NCBI GenBank assembly: GCA_947627395.1
Contig: CANQVW010000052.1
Coordinates: 1 to 10,219, forward strand
Direction of reading: 5' to 3'
Source: an uncultured Bacilli bacterium
GTDB lineage: Bacteria; Bacillota_I; Bacilli_A; ML615J-28; CAG-698
DNA length: 10,219 nucleotides
Below are positions 1-7,027 of the stretch, piece by piece. The notes under the pieces were generated by a model. That model was given only the letters and a program-made list of their open reading frames with translations. It was not told the origin of the DNA and searched no databases. Numbering within the stretch: the stretch's first letter is position 1; every line of letters starts with the position of its first letter. A program made the translations under genes and the position numbers.

Positions 1-1
1 T

Positions 2-871
2 AAAATGATTGGATATTGCTTTTCTATAAGTATGCTCGTAATGATGCTATTGAGTCAAAGTAGCACGTATATAAATACAGTCAGTAGCTATTTATCTATT
101 GAACAAACTAATTTGAATGGATCCCTTATCCAAAGAAACGACGGATTAATGAATGATCCAAATTATCTTTCAATGGCTATTATGCTATCATTAACATTCA
201 TCACTGTTCTTTATTATTATAAATTTATAAAATTTGAATATTGGTTCATTGCGGTTCCTTTATTTTTACTAGGGTTTACTACATATAGTAAGTCATATTT
301 TCTAGTAGCAGCAGTATTTTTGATTTTATTACTTTTTTTAGTACTATTTCCTAAACATAAAGGTTTAGCAACACTATTATGTTTCATTACAGTGGGTGCT
401 ATATCAGCGATAATGAGTGGGAAAATAGAAATTATAAATAAAGTATTATTGAGGTTTAAAACGGGAGATATTACTACAGGACGAAATGAGATAAGTCAAA
501 GATATCTCAATTATATATTTGAAAATATTAAGGTTTTATTTTTCGGTGAAGGGTTTAATATAACTCGTTTACCAGAAATGAATAACGTTCATAATCTGTA
601 TATCGAAATATTATTCCGCTTAGGTATAATTGGAGGGTTACTATTTATAATTACCATTATTAATTGTTTTCCTAAAAAACATACAAAATGCAAATTGGTA
701 AATTATCTTCCTACTATTTTTATGCTTGTCATGTATATGGCTTTGGCAGGAATGAATGATTATGGATTGTTTTATTACATTTTACTTTCAGGAGTTTCGG
801 TATTATATATTAGAGATATTAAAGAAGAAAGTAAAATATTATGCGAGGGATATCATAATGAAAAAATATAA
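2..871 (+). CDS. Wzy-type polysaccharide polymerase / O-antigen-ligase-like membrane protein, 5' end missing
   Basis: This is an integral membrane protein that probably polymerises lipid-linked repeat units outside the membrane, or ligates the finished glycan. About seven or eight hydrophobic segments are visible, at roughly residues 1-20, 50-70, 78-95, 97-115, 120-140, 205-225 and 235-270 counted from the first ATG at position 5. A large non-membrane loop (about 140-205) carries a TTGR motif with Arg160, a GEG turn and an HNLYIE motif with His196. This arrangement is typical of the Wzy_C/O-antigen ligase family. The frame stays open to the window edge, and the visible 290 or so residues are short for a family usually near 400, so the true start probably lies upstream. 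The last 14 nt overlap the next gene, showing translational coupling. Polymerase and ligase cannot be told apart from sequence. The membrane family call is fairly secure. Confidence 0.8.
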   Translation, partial: KMIGYCFSISMLVMMLLSQSSTYINTVSSYLSIEQTNLNGSLIQRNDGLMNDPNYLSMAIMLSLTFITVLYYYKFIKFEYWFIAVPLFLLGFTTYSKSYFLVAAVFLILLLFLVLFPKHKGLATLLCFITVGAISAIMSGKIEIINKVLLRFKTGDITTGRNEISQRYLNYIFENIKVLFFGEGFNITRLPEMNNVHNLYIEILFRLGIIGGLLFIITIINCFPKKHTKCKLVNYLPTIFMLVMYMALAGMNDYGLFYYILLSGVSVLYIRDIKEESKILCEGYHNEKI

Positions 872-1295
872 AATTGGATATACAACAGGTGTATTTGATA
901 TGTTTCATATAGGCCATTTAAATATATTAAAACGAGCTAAAGAACAATGTGAATATTTGATTGTTGGAGTTTCAACTGATGAAGTTGTTCAAAATTATAA
1001 ACATAAAACACCAATCATTCCATTTGAAGAAAGAGCTGCTATTGTGAATGCCATAAAATATGTAGATGAAGTTGTGCCTCAAATATCAATGGATAAGATG
1101 TTAGCTTATAACAAGTTGCATTTTAATGTCCTATTTCATGGTAGTGATTGGAAAGGAAGCGATATGTATAATAAGATTATAGATGAGTTTTCACGCATAG
1201 GGGTAGATGTTATATTTTTACCACATACAGATGGCATTAGTTCAACATATATACGAAAAAAGAAAGAAAATAGTAATTTTGGTCTTAAGGAGTGA
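858..1295 (+). CDS. Stand-alone cytidylyltransferase, glycerol-3-phosphate cytidylyltransferase (TagD)-like
   Basis: This 145-residue cytosolic enzyme of the TagD/GCT family most likely transfers CMP from CTP to a phosphorylated alcohol such as glycerol 3-phosphate, giving a CDP-activated donor. The family signatures appear in order: GVFDMFHIGH near the N-terminus (the HxGH nucleotide-binding motif), VGVSTDE, PFEERAAI, HGSDWKG, and a C-terminal HTDGISSTYI. The last corresponds to the RTEGISTT signature of classical TagD, but here the leading arginine is a histidine. That change and the unknown acceptor make the exact substrate uncertain. The start at 858 is preferred over an in-frame ATG at 756 because family homology begins with MKKYKIGYTTG, a GAGGG ribosome site precedes it, and 756 would lie deep inside the upstream gene. 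It overlaps the polymerase gene by 14 nt and lies upstream of a LicD transferase gene that could use its product. Confidence 0.85.
   Translation: MKKYKIGYTTGVFDMFHIGHLNILKRAKEQCEYLIVGVSTDEVVQNYKHKTPIIPFEERAAIVNAIKYVDEVVPQISMDKMLAYNKLHFNVLFHGSDWKGSDMYNKIIDEFSRIGVDVIFLPHTDGISSTYIRKKKENSNFGLKE
1287..1292 (+). promoter_or_regulatory. Ribosome binding site AAGGAG that decides a TTG start
   Basis: A consensus AAGGAG lies seven nucleotides before the TTG at 1300. It overlaps the end of the upstream cytidylyltransferase gene, whose stop is at 1293-1295. No similarly placed ATG exists, and family homology begins just after the TTG, so this site supports the non-ATG start of the iron-sulfur protein and translational coupling of the two genes. 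Confidence 0.8.
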
Positions 1296-1299
1296 TGGT

Positions 1300-2469
1300 T
1301 TGAAAAACAGTGATACTTGTGTGGGGTGTCAAGCTTGTGTGGAAATGTGCCCCTATCATGCGGTAGATTTTTTATATAGTTTATGGGGTGAAGGTAAGGC
1401 ACATGTTGATGAGAAAAAATGCAAAGAATGTGGACTGTGTGAACGTATTTGCCCATCTAAAGTTTTTCCTTTTAACGCTCCTGCACGGATAGTATATGCA
1501 GCTTTTTCTAAATCCAATCGTAATACCGGGTCATCCGGAGGAGTTTTTTTTGAATTAGCAAAAAAATTTATTGCGGAGGGCGGAATTGTTTACGGAGCAG
1601 CGTTTAACGAGCATTTAAAGCTTGTACATATAAAGGCAAAAAATAATTTTGAACTTTTAAAGTTATGCAAAAGTAAATACTTACATAGTGATATGACAGG
1701 TGTGTATGCTGAAATTTCCAAATTACTAAAAAACAATATTAAAATAATGTTTGTTGGAACTCCATGTCAAGTAAGTGCAGTAAAAAATATGTTTCAACCA
1801 AAATACAAAGAAAATCTTTTATTAGTAGATTTTTTATGTCATGGAACTGGAACGCAAAAGATTTTTGACATATGTATAAAGGAAGAACAAACAAGGAAAA
1901 ATGGTGAAATTGTTGATTTTACATTCCGAGCAAAAACAAGAAAGTGCGAACATAGCTTTTCTTATGTCTTAAAGAATGGAAAAAATACAAAAAAAATTTC
2001 CGGGTACAGTTTTCAATTTCCTTATTATAATTCATATTTAAAATACAGCATATTTAATGAATATTGTTATAATTGTAATTATGTTTTGAATAGCAGAGTT
2101 GGAGACATCACTTTGGGCGATTTTTGGGGGATACAAAAATATAATAAAAATTTAAATGACCAAGATGGTGTATCAATGCTTTCTATTAATACACAGATGG
2201 GAAAGGATTATTTTAATAAAATTCGTTCTAATTGCAATGTATATGAATATCCAATAAAATTAGCATCAGATAATAATCAAGCTTTTAGAGAGAGAGAGTG
2301 TGTGTGTAGTCTAGATAAAAAGCATACACTAGAAGAAGTATTATGCAACAATGGCGAAACTGCTTTAGTAAAAATGTTGAGTTGTAGAAATGTAAGAAAA
2401 CAAATTATATACGCTAGAACTCCAAATTTTATAAAAAAAATATGGAATCGTGTGAGAGGAAGAAAATGA
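1300..2469 (+). CDS. Iron-sulfur protein of the coenzyme F420 hydrogenase/dehydrogenase beta-subunit family
   Basis: This cytosolic 389-residue protein starts at a TTG with an AAGGAG seven bases upstream. The frame is open back to an ATG at 1207, but that would add residues unlike the family and bury the start in the preceding gene. The N-terminus holds two 4Fe-4S cluster motifs: Cys7, Cys10, Cys13 and Cys17, then Cys41, Cys44, Cys47 and Cys51, each closed by CP. The rest matches the FrhB N- and C-terminal domain pair, including SSGGVFFELAK, FVGTPCQVSA, LVDFLCHGTG and GDITLGDFWGI. Members in polysaccharide loci usually sit beside a polysaccharide pyruvyl transferase, and their reaction is not established; a redox role in sugar modification is commonly assumed. 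No pyruvyl transferase is visible here. The stop overlaps the next start in an ATGA. The family call is firm; the substrate is unknown. Confidence 0.85.
   Translation: MKNSDTCVGCQACVEMCPYHAVDFLYSLWGEGKAHVDEKKCKECGLCERICPSKVFPFNAPARIVYAAFSKSNRNTGSSGGVFFELAKKFIAEGGIVYGAAFNEHLKLVHIKAKNNFELLKLCKSKYLHSDMTGVYAEISKLLKNNIKIMFVGTPCQVSAVKNMFQPKYKENLLLVDFLCHGTGTQKIFDICIKEEQTRKNGEIVDFTFRAKTRKCEHSFSYVLKNGKNTKKISGYSFQFPYYNSYLKYSIFNEYCYNCNYVLNSRVGDITLGDFWGIQKYNKNLNDQDGVSMLSINTQMGKDYFNKIRSNCNVYEYPIKLASDNNQAFRERECVCSLDKKHTLEEVLCNNGETALVKMLSCRNVRKQIIYARTPNFIKKIWNRVRGRK
2287..2306 (+). repeat. Dinucleotide tract: six AG units followed by four TG units
   Basis: Six AG units (2287-2298) are directly followed by four TG units (2299-2306), inside the C-terminal part of the iron-sulfur protein gene. 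In frame they encode Arg-Glu-Arg-Glu-Cys-Val-Cys. Tracts of this kind can slip during replication and shift the frame, but this one is short and may be only compositional. Confidence 0.6.
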
Positions 2470-3275
2470 AATTATTAGATATAAAAGAAGTTCAGAGTAT
2501 GCAACTTAAGTTAATGAAAAGTCTCCATGATTTTATGCTAAAAAATCACATAAAATATTATTTAATCGCTGGAAGTGCATTGGGTGCAGTAAGGCACCAT
2601 GGATTTATTCCATGGGATGATGATATTGACATAGGACTGTTTCGTGATGACTATGAAAAATTTATTCAAATAGCCCCATTTTTTGATAGAAATTATGAAA
2701 TCATAAACTATAAATATAAAAATAATTGTAATTATGCGCTGACAAGAATTTATTTTCCAAATACTTATATAGAAAATCCCGTTATAGAAAACACAAAGCT
2801 TGATAAGAGATTGTATTTTGATATTTTTCCATTGGATAATGTTCCTGATGATAATAAAGAACTTGCAAAATACGAAAAAAAAATCGTGAAAAAGAAAAAG
2901 CTCATTTCAAGAATTGATGTAAAAAATAACAACAATTCTAAACTTGTTCTTAGTGTAAAGAAAATAGTATCTATTGCCTTAACTCAATTTAGGAATCCAA
3001 TAATCTCTTCTTTTGATAAGTTATGTAAAAAATATAATAATATAAAAACAAATCGTGTATGTTCTCTGTCAAGTCAATATTCTTTTAAAAAACAAGTGAT
3101 GCCTAAAGAAATATATGGTACGCCTACATTACATGTTTTTGAAACAGAATATTTTTACGTTCCAGAAAAATTAGACGAATATTTAACCATCTTGTATGGA
3201 GCCGACTATAGCGAGATTCCTCCTATTAAAAAACGAAGAAAAAATCTTAATATTTATTCAACAAATGAGGTATAG
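2466..3275 (+). CDS. LicD-family phosphotransferase (first copy)
   Basis: LicD-family proteins move a phosphorylated alcohol from a CDP- or CMP-activated donor onto a sugar; the classical case is phosphocholine on teichoic acids and LPS. This 269-residue protein shows the full N-terminal signature: YYLIAGSALGAVRHHGFIPW followed by Asp51-Asp52-Asp53-Ile-Asp55, the metal-binding acidic cluster. A second landmark is YFDIFPLDNVPDD, and the family's C-terminal tail ends in LYGADYSEIPP. The start at 2466 forms an ATGA overlap with the previous stop and has a GAGGAAG ribosome site; the in-frame ATG at 2442 lacks that placement. A run of nine A residues lies at 2875-2883. Since a TagD-like enzyme is encoded in the same operon, glycerol phosphate or a similar group is a reasonable donor moiety, but that is inference. 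The choline genes licA, licB and licC are not seen. Confidence 0.88.
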   Translation: MKLLDIKEVQSMQLKLMKSLHDFMLKNHIKYYLIAGSALGAVRHHGFIPWDDDIDIGLFRDDYEKFIQIAPFFDRNYEIINYKYKNNCNYALTRIYFPNTYIENPVIENTKLDKRLYFDIFPLDNVPDDNKELAKYEKKIVKKKKLISRIDVKNNNNSKLVLSVKKIVSIALTQFRNPIISSFDKLCKKYNNIKTNRVCSLSSQYSFKKQVMPKEIYGTPTLHVFETEYFYVPEKLDEYLTILYGADYSEIPPIKKRRKNLNIYSTNEV

Positions 3276-3277
3276 AC

Positions 3278-4411
3278 ATGAGTTCAATATTAACAAGAAT
3301 AAAAGATGCATATATTTCTATTTGTGGTTTTCACACAAACAGAAAACTTGTAGTTATAGAATCTGATGATTGGGGAAGCATTAGAATGCCGTCAAAACAT
3401 ACTTTTGAACGATTAATATCTCTAGGAGACAATCCTCAAGATAACGCATTTCTCAGTAATGATTGCCTTGAAAGTCAAGACGATTTAAATGCCCTACATG
3501 AAGTTTTGTACTCTGTAAAAGATTCAAGAGGCAATCCAGCTGTGATAACGGCAAACTTTGCAGTTGCAAATCCAAATTTTGAAAAAATTGATTATAAGAC
3601 AGGTGTCTATTCTTATGAACCATTTTTTGAAACGTATAATCGGTATTATGGTGATAATGCAATATTGAAGTATATAAAGCAATCGAAAAATTTACGTTGT
3701 TTCAAGCCACAGCTACATTGTCGTGAACATATGAATGTTGGACACTGGATGAAAAACCTAAAAGATCAACGTGCAGATGCTCTTTTGGCTTTTGATAATT
3801 TTATGATAGGCGTTGGCAGTTCGTTTACTGAAAACAATCGTTTTGGTTATATGGATTCTTTCAATACTTCACATTCGATGAATGAAGAATTAAAAAAAAT
3901 ACTAATTACGGCACATGAAATTTTTGAAGCAACATTTGGATTTTCAAGTGAAACATTTGTCGCATCTTGTTATGTATGGAACAAAGAACTCGAAGAAGTA
4001 CTTAATGATTTGGGCATTCGATATATACAATCATCTGCATGGCAAAATTATCCTATCTTTAAAAAAGGTAAAAATCAATATAAGAGAAAAATTCATTTTA
4101 CAGGCGAAAAAAATAAATTAGGACAATTATATACCGTTCGTAATTGTGCTTATGAACCTGCATATAATCAAAACCCTATAGAGTGTTCAGATATGTGCTT
4201 TAATGAAATAAAACAATCCTTTTTGCACAAAAAACCTGCTGTAATCTGTAGCCATAGGTTTAATTATATTGGATCAATCAATCCACAAAACAGAACAAAT
4301 AATCTTATTGGGCTGCAGATGCTGTTGAATAAAATAATAGCAGAATTTCCTGAGGTAGAATTTATTTCTTCTCCCGAGTTATTTGCTATTATGGAAAGTG
4401 AATTTAAATGA
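3278..4411 (+). CDS. Polysaccharide-deacetylase-like protein of surface glycan loci
   Basis: This 377-residue protein has no obvious signal peptide or membrane segment, so it is probably cytosolic. Near the N-terminus is ESDDWGSIRMPS with Asp30-Asp31; further on is His147-Cys-Arg-Glu-His151 within PQLHCREHMNVG, and near the C-terminus SHRFNYIG with His326. These resemble the TFDD, HxxxH and late histidine motifs of the NodB/carbohydrate esterase 4 fold, where the Asp and two His residues bind the metal and the late His aids catalysis. If the parallel holds, it removes an acetyl group from a sugar or lipid-linked intermediate. The overall sequence is remote from typical NodB enzymes, so the activity is inferred. 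It starts 2 nt after the upstream stop with a TGAGG ribosome site, and its stop overlaps the flippase start. Proteins with this DDWGSIR motif are known as hypothetical members of capsule clusters. Confidence 0.65.
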   Translation: MSSILTRIKDAYISICGFHTNRKLVVIESDDWGSIRMPSKHTFERLISLGDNPQDNAFLSNDCLESQDDLNALHEVLYSVKDSRGNPAVITANFAVANPNFEKIDYKTGVYSYEPFFETYNRYYGDNAILKYIKQSKNLRCFKPQLHCREHMNVGHWMKNLKDQRADALLAFDNFMIGVGSSFTENNRFGYMDSFNTSHSMNEELKKILITAHEIFEATFGFSSETFVASCYVWNKELEEVLNDLGIRYIQSSAWQNYPIFKKGKNQYKRKIHFTGEKNKLGQLYTVRNCAYEPAYNQNPIECSDMCFNEIKQSFLHKKPAVICSHRFNYIGSINPQNRTNNLIGLQMLLNKIIAEFPEVEFISSPELFAIMESEFK

Positions 4412-5928
4412 TTAAAAAAAATAGCAACCGATTGTTTATTAATATGTTTTCATATCTTGTCCTTCAAATTGTAAATCTTCTTGTAGGTATTGTTCTACCA
4501 CGACTTTATTTGAAGGTGTATGGATCAGAAGTGAATGGTGTTATTTCAACGATAAACAGTTTTATTACCTATTTTTCATATCTTGAAGCAGGGCTTGGAT
4601 TATCTTTAATACATTCATTGTATAGACCTTTGAGCCAAAATGATTTTAATGGTGTAAACGGAATACTGTCTTATTCTAAAAAACAGTATCAAAAGATAAG
4701 TTATATATATTTAATTTTAGTTGTACTGCTGTCGTTTATTTTCCCACTTTTAAACAAGGTAAATAATCTTACTCTCGTAGAATTCATTTCTTTGATTTTT
4801 GTTTTAGGGTTTTACGGAGCATTTGATTTTTACTCTATGGCAAAATACAGAGTATTGTTGACTGCTGATAAGAAAGAATACATTATTTCATACGCTATGG
4901 TCATAGCACAGATACTTAGATTTGTACTTGTTTGGATAATACTACAATTTAACATTAGCGTTGTTTTTGTTAAAATCATTCCGATCCTCACCTTGTTTAT
5001 ACGTTCAATACTTTTAAAGTTCTATATTAAAAAAAGATACCCAAATGTAACCTTCAATTCAATAAGCAAGCCAGATAATTTAACCACAAAAAACAAGTGG
5101 GACGCTTTACTTTTGCAAATATCCATTCATACAAGTACAGCACTTCCCGTTATGATAGTATCGCAAGTGTTAGGCTACAAAGAAGCTAACGTGTATGCTG
5201 TATATAGTCTTGTTATTAATGCGGTTATTGCTCTTATATCAGCATTAAGCTCAGGAGTAGCGCCTGTTTTGGGAGAAAAAATTGCATTACAGCAGAATAT
5301 TACGAATATGTACCGTGTATATGAGTGGGGAGTTACGATTGCAATTACAGCAATATATTCGGTATGTAGTATTATGATACTTCCCTTTGTTAAACTATAT
5401 GTTTCGGTTGTAGATGATATAAATTACATATATGCAACATATGCCATCTTGTTTTCTTTATGGGGTGCTTTATATTCATTCCGCATTCCAGCTACTGCTG
5501 TGATAAATGCTGCTGCTTTATATAAAGAAACAAAAATATTAAATATAGTAAACATTGTATTACAGATAGTATTTGGTATAATTCTTGCTTACTTTTTTGG
5601 TATCAATGGTGTTTTGATTGCCATGATAATTGCTGCATTACATCGTAATATTTCGATGGCAATAATTATTGAACAGAAGTTGATTCCAAACACATTTGTA
5701 AAAACAATTTTGTTGCAAATTGTTATGTGTTTAATTGTTGTAGTTTCTTATGCCATTGGATTATCTTTCATAAATATTGAATTAATAACAGTTATAAAGT
5801 GGATAATAATCGCAATAATTGTTACGATTGTATTGTTTAGCACATCTATTGTTATTTACACCCTTATTGATTTCAAGTCAGCAAAAGAAATTACATATAT
5901 TATCAAAAACAAATTAAGAAATAGATAA
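4408..5928 (+). CDS. Wzx-type polysaccharide flippase (MVF/MATE-like superfamily)
   Basis: This 506-residue, highly hydrophobic protein is expected to move lipid-linked glycan repeat units across the cytoplasmic membrane. The N-terminal part (NMFSYLVLQIVNLLVGIVLP, then an RLYLKVYGSEVNGV segment and SYLEAGLGLSL) is typical of PST/Wzx exporters. About twelve to fourteen membrane segments follow to the C-terminus, and length is normal for the family. The start ATG overlaps the previous stop as ATGA, so translation is coupled; the Shine-Dalgarno is weak (GGAAAG). Together with the Wzy-like protein at the start of the window it suggests a Wzx/Wzy-dependent pathway. This is the last gene of the first module, followed by a 206-nt gap. 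The family is clear; the substrate cannot be read from sequence. Confidence 0.88.
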   Translation: MIKKNSNRLFINMFSYLVLQIVNLLVGIVLPRLYLKVYGSEVNGVISTINSFITYFSYLEAGLGLSLIHSLYRPLSQNDFNGVNGILSYSKKQYQKISYIYLILVVLLSFIFPLLNKVNNLTLVEFISLIFVLGFYGAFDFYSMAKYRVLLTADKKEYIISYAMVIAQILRFVLVWIILQFNISVVFVKIIPILTLFIRSILLKFYIKKRYPNVTFNSISKPDNLTTKNKWDALLLQISIHTSTALPVMIVSQVLGYKEANVYAVYSLVINAVIALISALSSGVAPVLGEKIALQQNITNMYRVYEWGVTIAITAIYSVCSIMILPFVKLYVSVVDDINYIYATYAILFSLWGALYSFRIPATAVINAAALYKETKILNIVNIVLQIVFGIILAYFFGINGVLIAMIIAALHRNISMAIIIEQKLIPNTFVKTILLQIVMCLIVVVSYAIGLSFINIELITVIKWIIIAIIVTIVLFSTSIVIYTLIDFKSAKEITYIIKNKLRNR

Positions 5929-6134
5929 TTATTTATGCGAAGATATGGTGATCAATGAGTATGGTTAGGTTTTCTATATCTGGATATATGGATCATAGAT
6001 TTACGGACAAAAGAAATAGAGTACATGATTTAATAAAATAGTAATGTAGAAAATAATTTATTTAATTAAAAAGTGTGAAAAATTAAGTTTGATTTATTTT
6101 TTGAAATATGTTTATATACTTAAGGAGTAGTTGA
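5929..6134. other. Intergenic gap between the two modules
   Basis: This 206-nt stretch is the largest gap in an otherwise tightly packed window. No convincing rho-independent terminator is seen: the only clear inverted repeat, TATATC-TG-GATATA at 5975-5988, has a two-base loop, no G+C-rich stem and no T run after it. A TTGATT at 6089-6094 with a TTATAT at 6112-6117 (17-nt spacing) is a possible promoter, but a start from it would fall almost on the ribosome site, so it is weak. An ideal AAGGAG at 6122-6127 sits seven bases before the ATG at 6135. A 28-codon frame (5955-6041) shows no recognisable product or ribosome site. It may be a degraded junction left by joining two cassettes; that is inference. 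Confidence 0.5.
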
Positions 6135-6986
6135 ATGGAATTAAATAATATACAAATAGATAAGTTAAAAAAGATTGAATTTGATTTATTAAAAGCATTT
6201 ATTGAAGTATGTGATAAGTTAAATCTTCAATATTATGTTGTATATGGTACATTATTAGGTGCAGCTAGACATAAAGGATTCATACCATGGGATGATGATA
6301 TTGATGTAGGTATGTTAAGAAAGGATTATGAAATCTTTCTTGAAAAAGGACAAGCATTACTTCCTGATTATTACTTTCTTCAAACAAGAAATACAGACCC
6401 TAATTATCCTATATTTTTCGCAAAAATGAGAGATAGTAGAACTACATTTATGGCATCTGACATAACGAAAATTAATATGAACCATGGGGTATATATAGAT
6501 ATATTTCCACTTGACTATTATCCTGAAAACAAGCTTAAAGGAAAATGGATAGAATTTAAGAAAAAAGTTATTTTAGTCAGAAGAAGGTCCATTTTAATGC
6601 TAGATGAAAGGTCAAAAGGTTCAATATTTAAAGAATGTTCAGCTAAAGTATTAGGATTGTGTGCTAGGTTATTTTACCCAACAATGAATAGTGCATATAA
6701 AGCATGGGAAAAGTTATGTACAAAAACAAAAGAATCAAAGTTAATTGTTAATAATTCAGGATCATGTGAGAAAAAGGAAGTTGTTCCAATTGAATGGTTT
6801 AATGGAGTAATAAAACTAGAATTTGAAGGTATTCAAGTAAATGCACCAATTGAATATGATAAATATCTAACAAGGATCTATGGGAATTATATGGAGTTAC
6901 CACCAATAGATAAACAAGTACCTCGTCATTATACAGAGGTTATTGATTTAGAGAAATCATATTTAGAATATATAAAAGAAAATTAG
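6135..6986 (+). CDS. LicD-family phosphotransferase (second copy), probable phosphonate-to-glycan transferase
   Basis: This 283-residue LicD protein has the signature YYVVYGTLLGAARHKGFIPW followed by Asp53-Asp54-Asp55-Ile-Asp57. YIDIFPLDYYPENK follows, then a C-terminal RIYGNYMELPP and PRHYTEVIDL. It shares the family blocks with the LicD protein at 2466-3275 but differs widely between them, so it is a divergent family member and not a recent duplicate. Its start has a consensus AAGGAG at 6122-6127. It stands 41 nt upstream of the PntC-PepM fusion gene. In known phosphonate loci with nucleotide activation, LicD-type enzymes are thought to transfer the phosphonate from its CMP ester to a sugar, as LicD does with phosphocholine. 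That role is the best reading here, by context and family and not by any substrate-specific residue. The gap upstream suggests it heads a separate transcription unit. Confidence 0.87.
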   Translation: MELNNIQIDKLKKIEFDLLKAFIEVCDKLNLQYYVVYGTLLGAARHKGFIPWDDDIDVGMLRKDYEIFLEKGQALLPDYYFLQTRNTDPNYPIFFAKMRDSRTTFMASDITKINMNHGVYIDIFPLDYYPENKLKGKWIEFKKKVILVRRRSILMLDERSKGSIFKECSAKVLGLCARLFYPTMNSAYKAWEKLCTKTKESKLIVNNSGSCEKKEVVPIEWFNGVIKLEFEGIQVNAPIEYDKYLTRIYGNYMELPPIDKQVPRHYTEVIDLEKSYLEYIKEN

Positions 6987-7027
6987 AATTAATTTTTTAA
7001 GATCATTGGTATATAAGGAGAAGAGAA

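Noticed and set aside
756..857. Upstream in-frame ATG that would lengthen the TagD-like protein by 34 residues
   Set aside because: It lies inside the polymerase gene, adds sequence unlike the family, and the ATG at 858 has a GAGGG ribosome site and matches the family start.
1207..1299. Upstream ATG that would lengthen the iron-sulfur protein by 31 residues
   Set aside because: It is buried in the preceding gene; the TTG at 1300 has a consensus AAGGAG at seven bases and directly precedes the first cysteine motif.
1136..1456. Open frame on the - strand across the cytidylyltransferase and iron-sulfur genes
   Set aside because: It is antisense to two well-supported genes, has no recognisable domain, and its His/Pro-rich composition is typical of a shadow frame.
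3453..4121. Short frames on both strands inside the deacetylase-like gene
   Set aside because: They are alternative-frame readings of a continuous 377-codon gene, with no supporting motif.
5975..5988. Inverted repeat TATATC-TG-GATATA as a terminator
   Set aside because: The loop is only two bases, the stem is AT-rich and no T run follows, so it does not fit a rho-independent terminator.
5955..6041. A 28-codon frame in the gap between the modules
   Set aside because: No ribosome binding site, no recognisable product, and a length expected by chance in AT-rich DNA.
2466..6986. Phosphocholine (lic) operon as an explanation for the two LicD proteins
   Set aside because: No choline kinase, choline transporter or clear LicC is present; the nucleotidyltransferase neighbours are TagD-like and PntC-PepM, which point to other donors.
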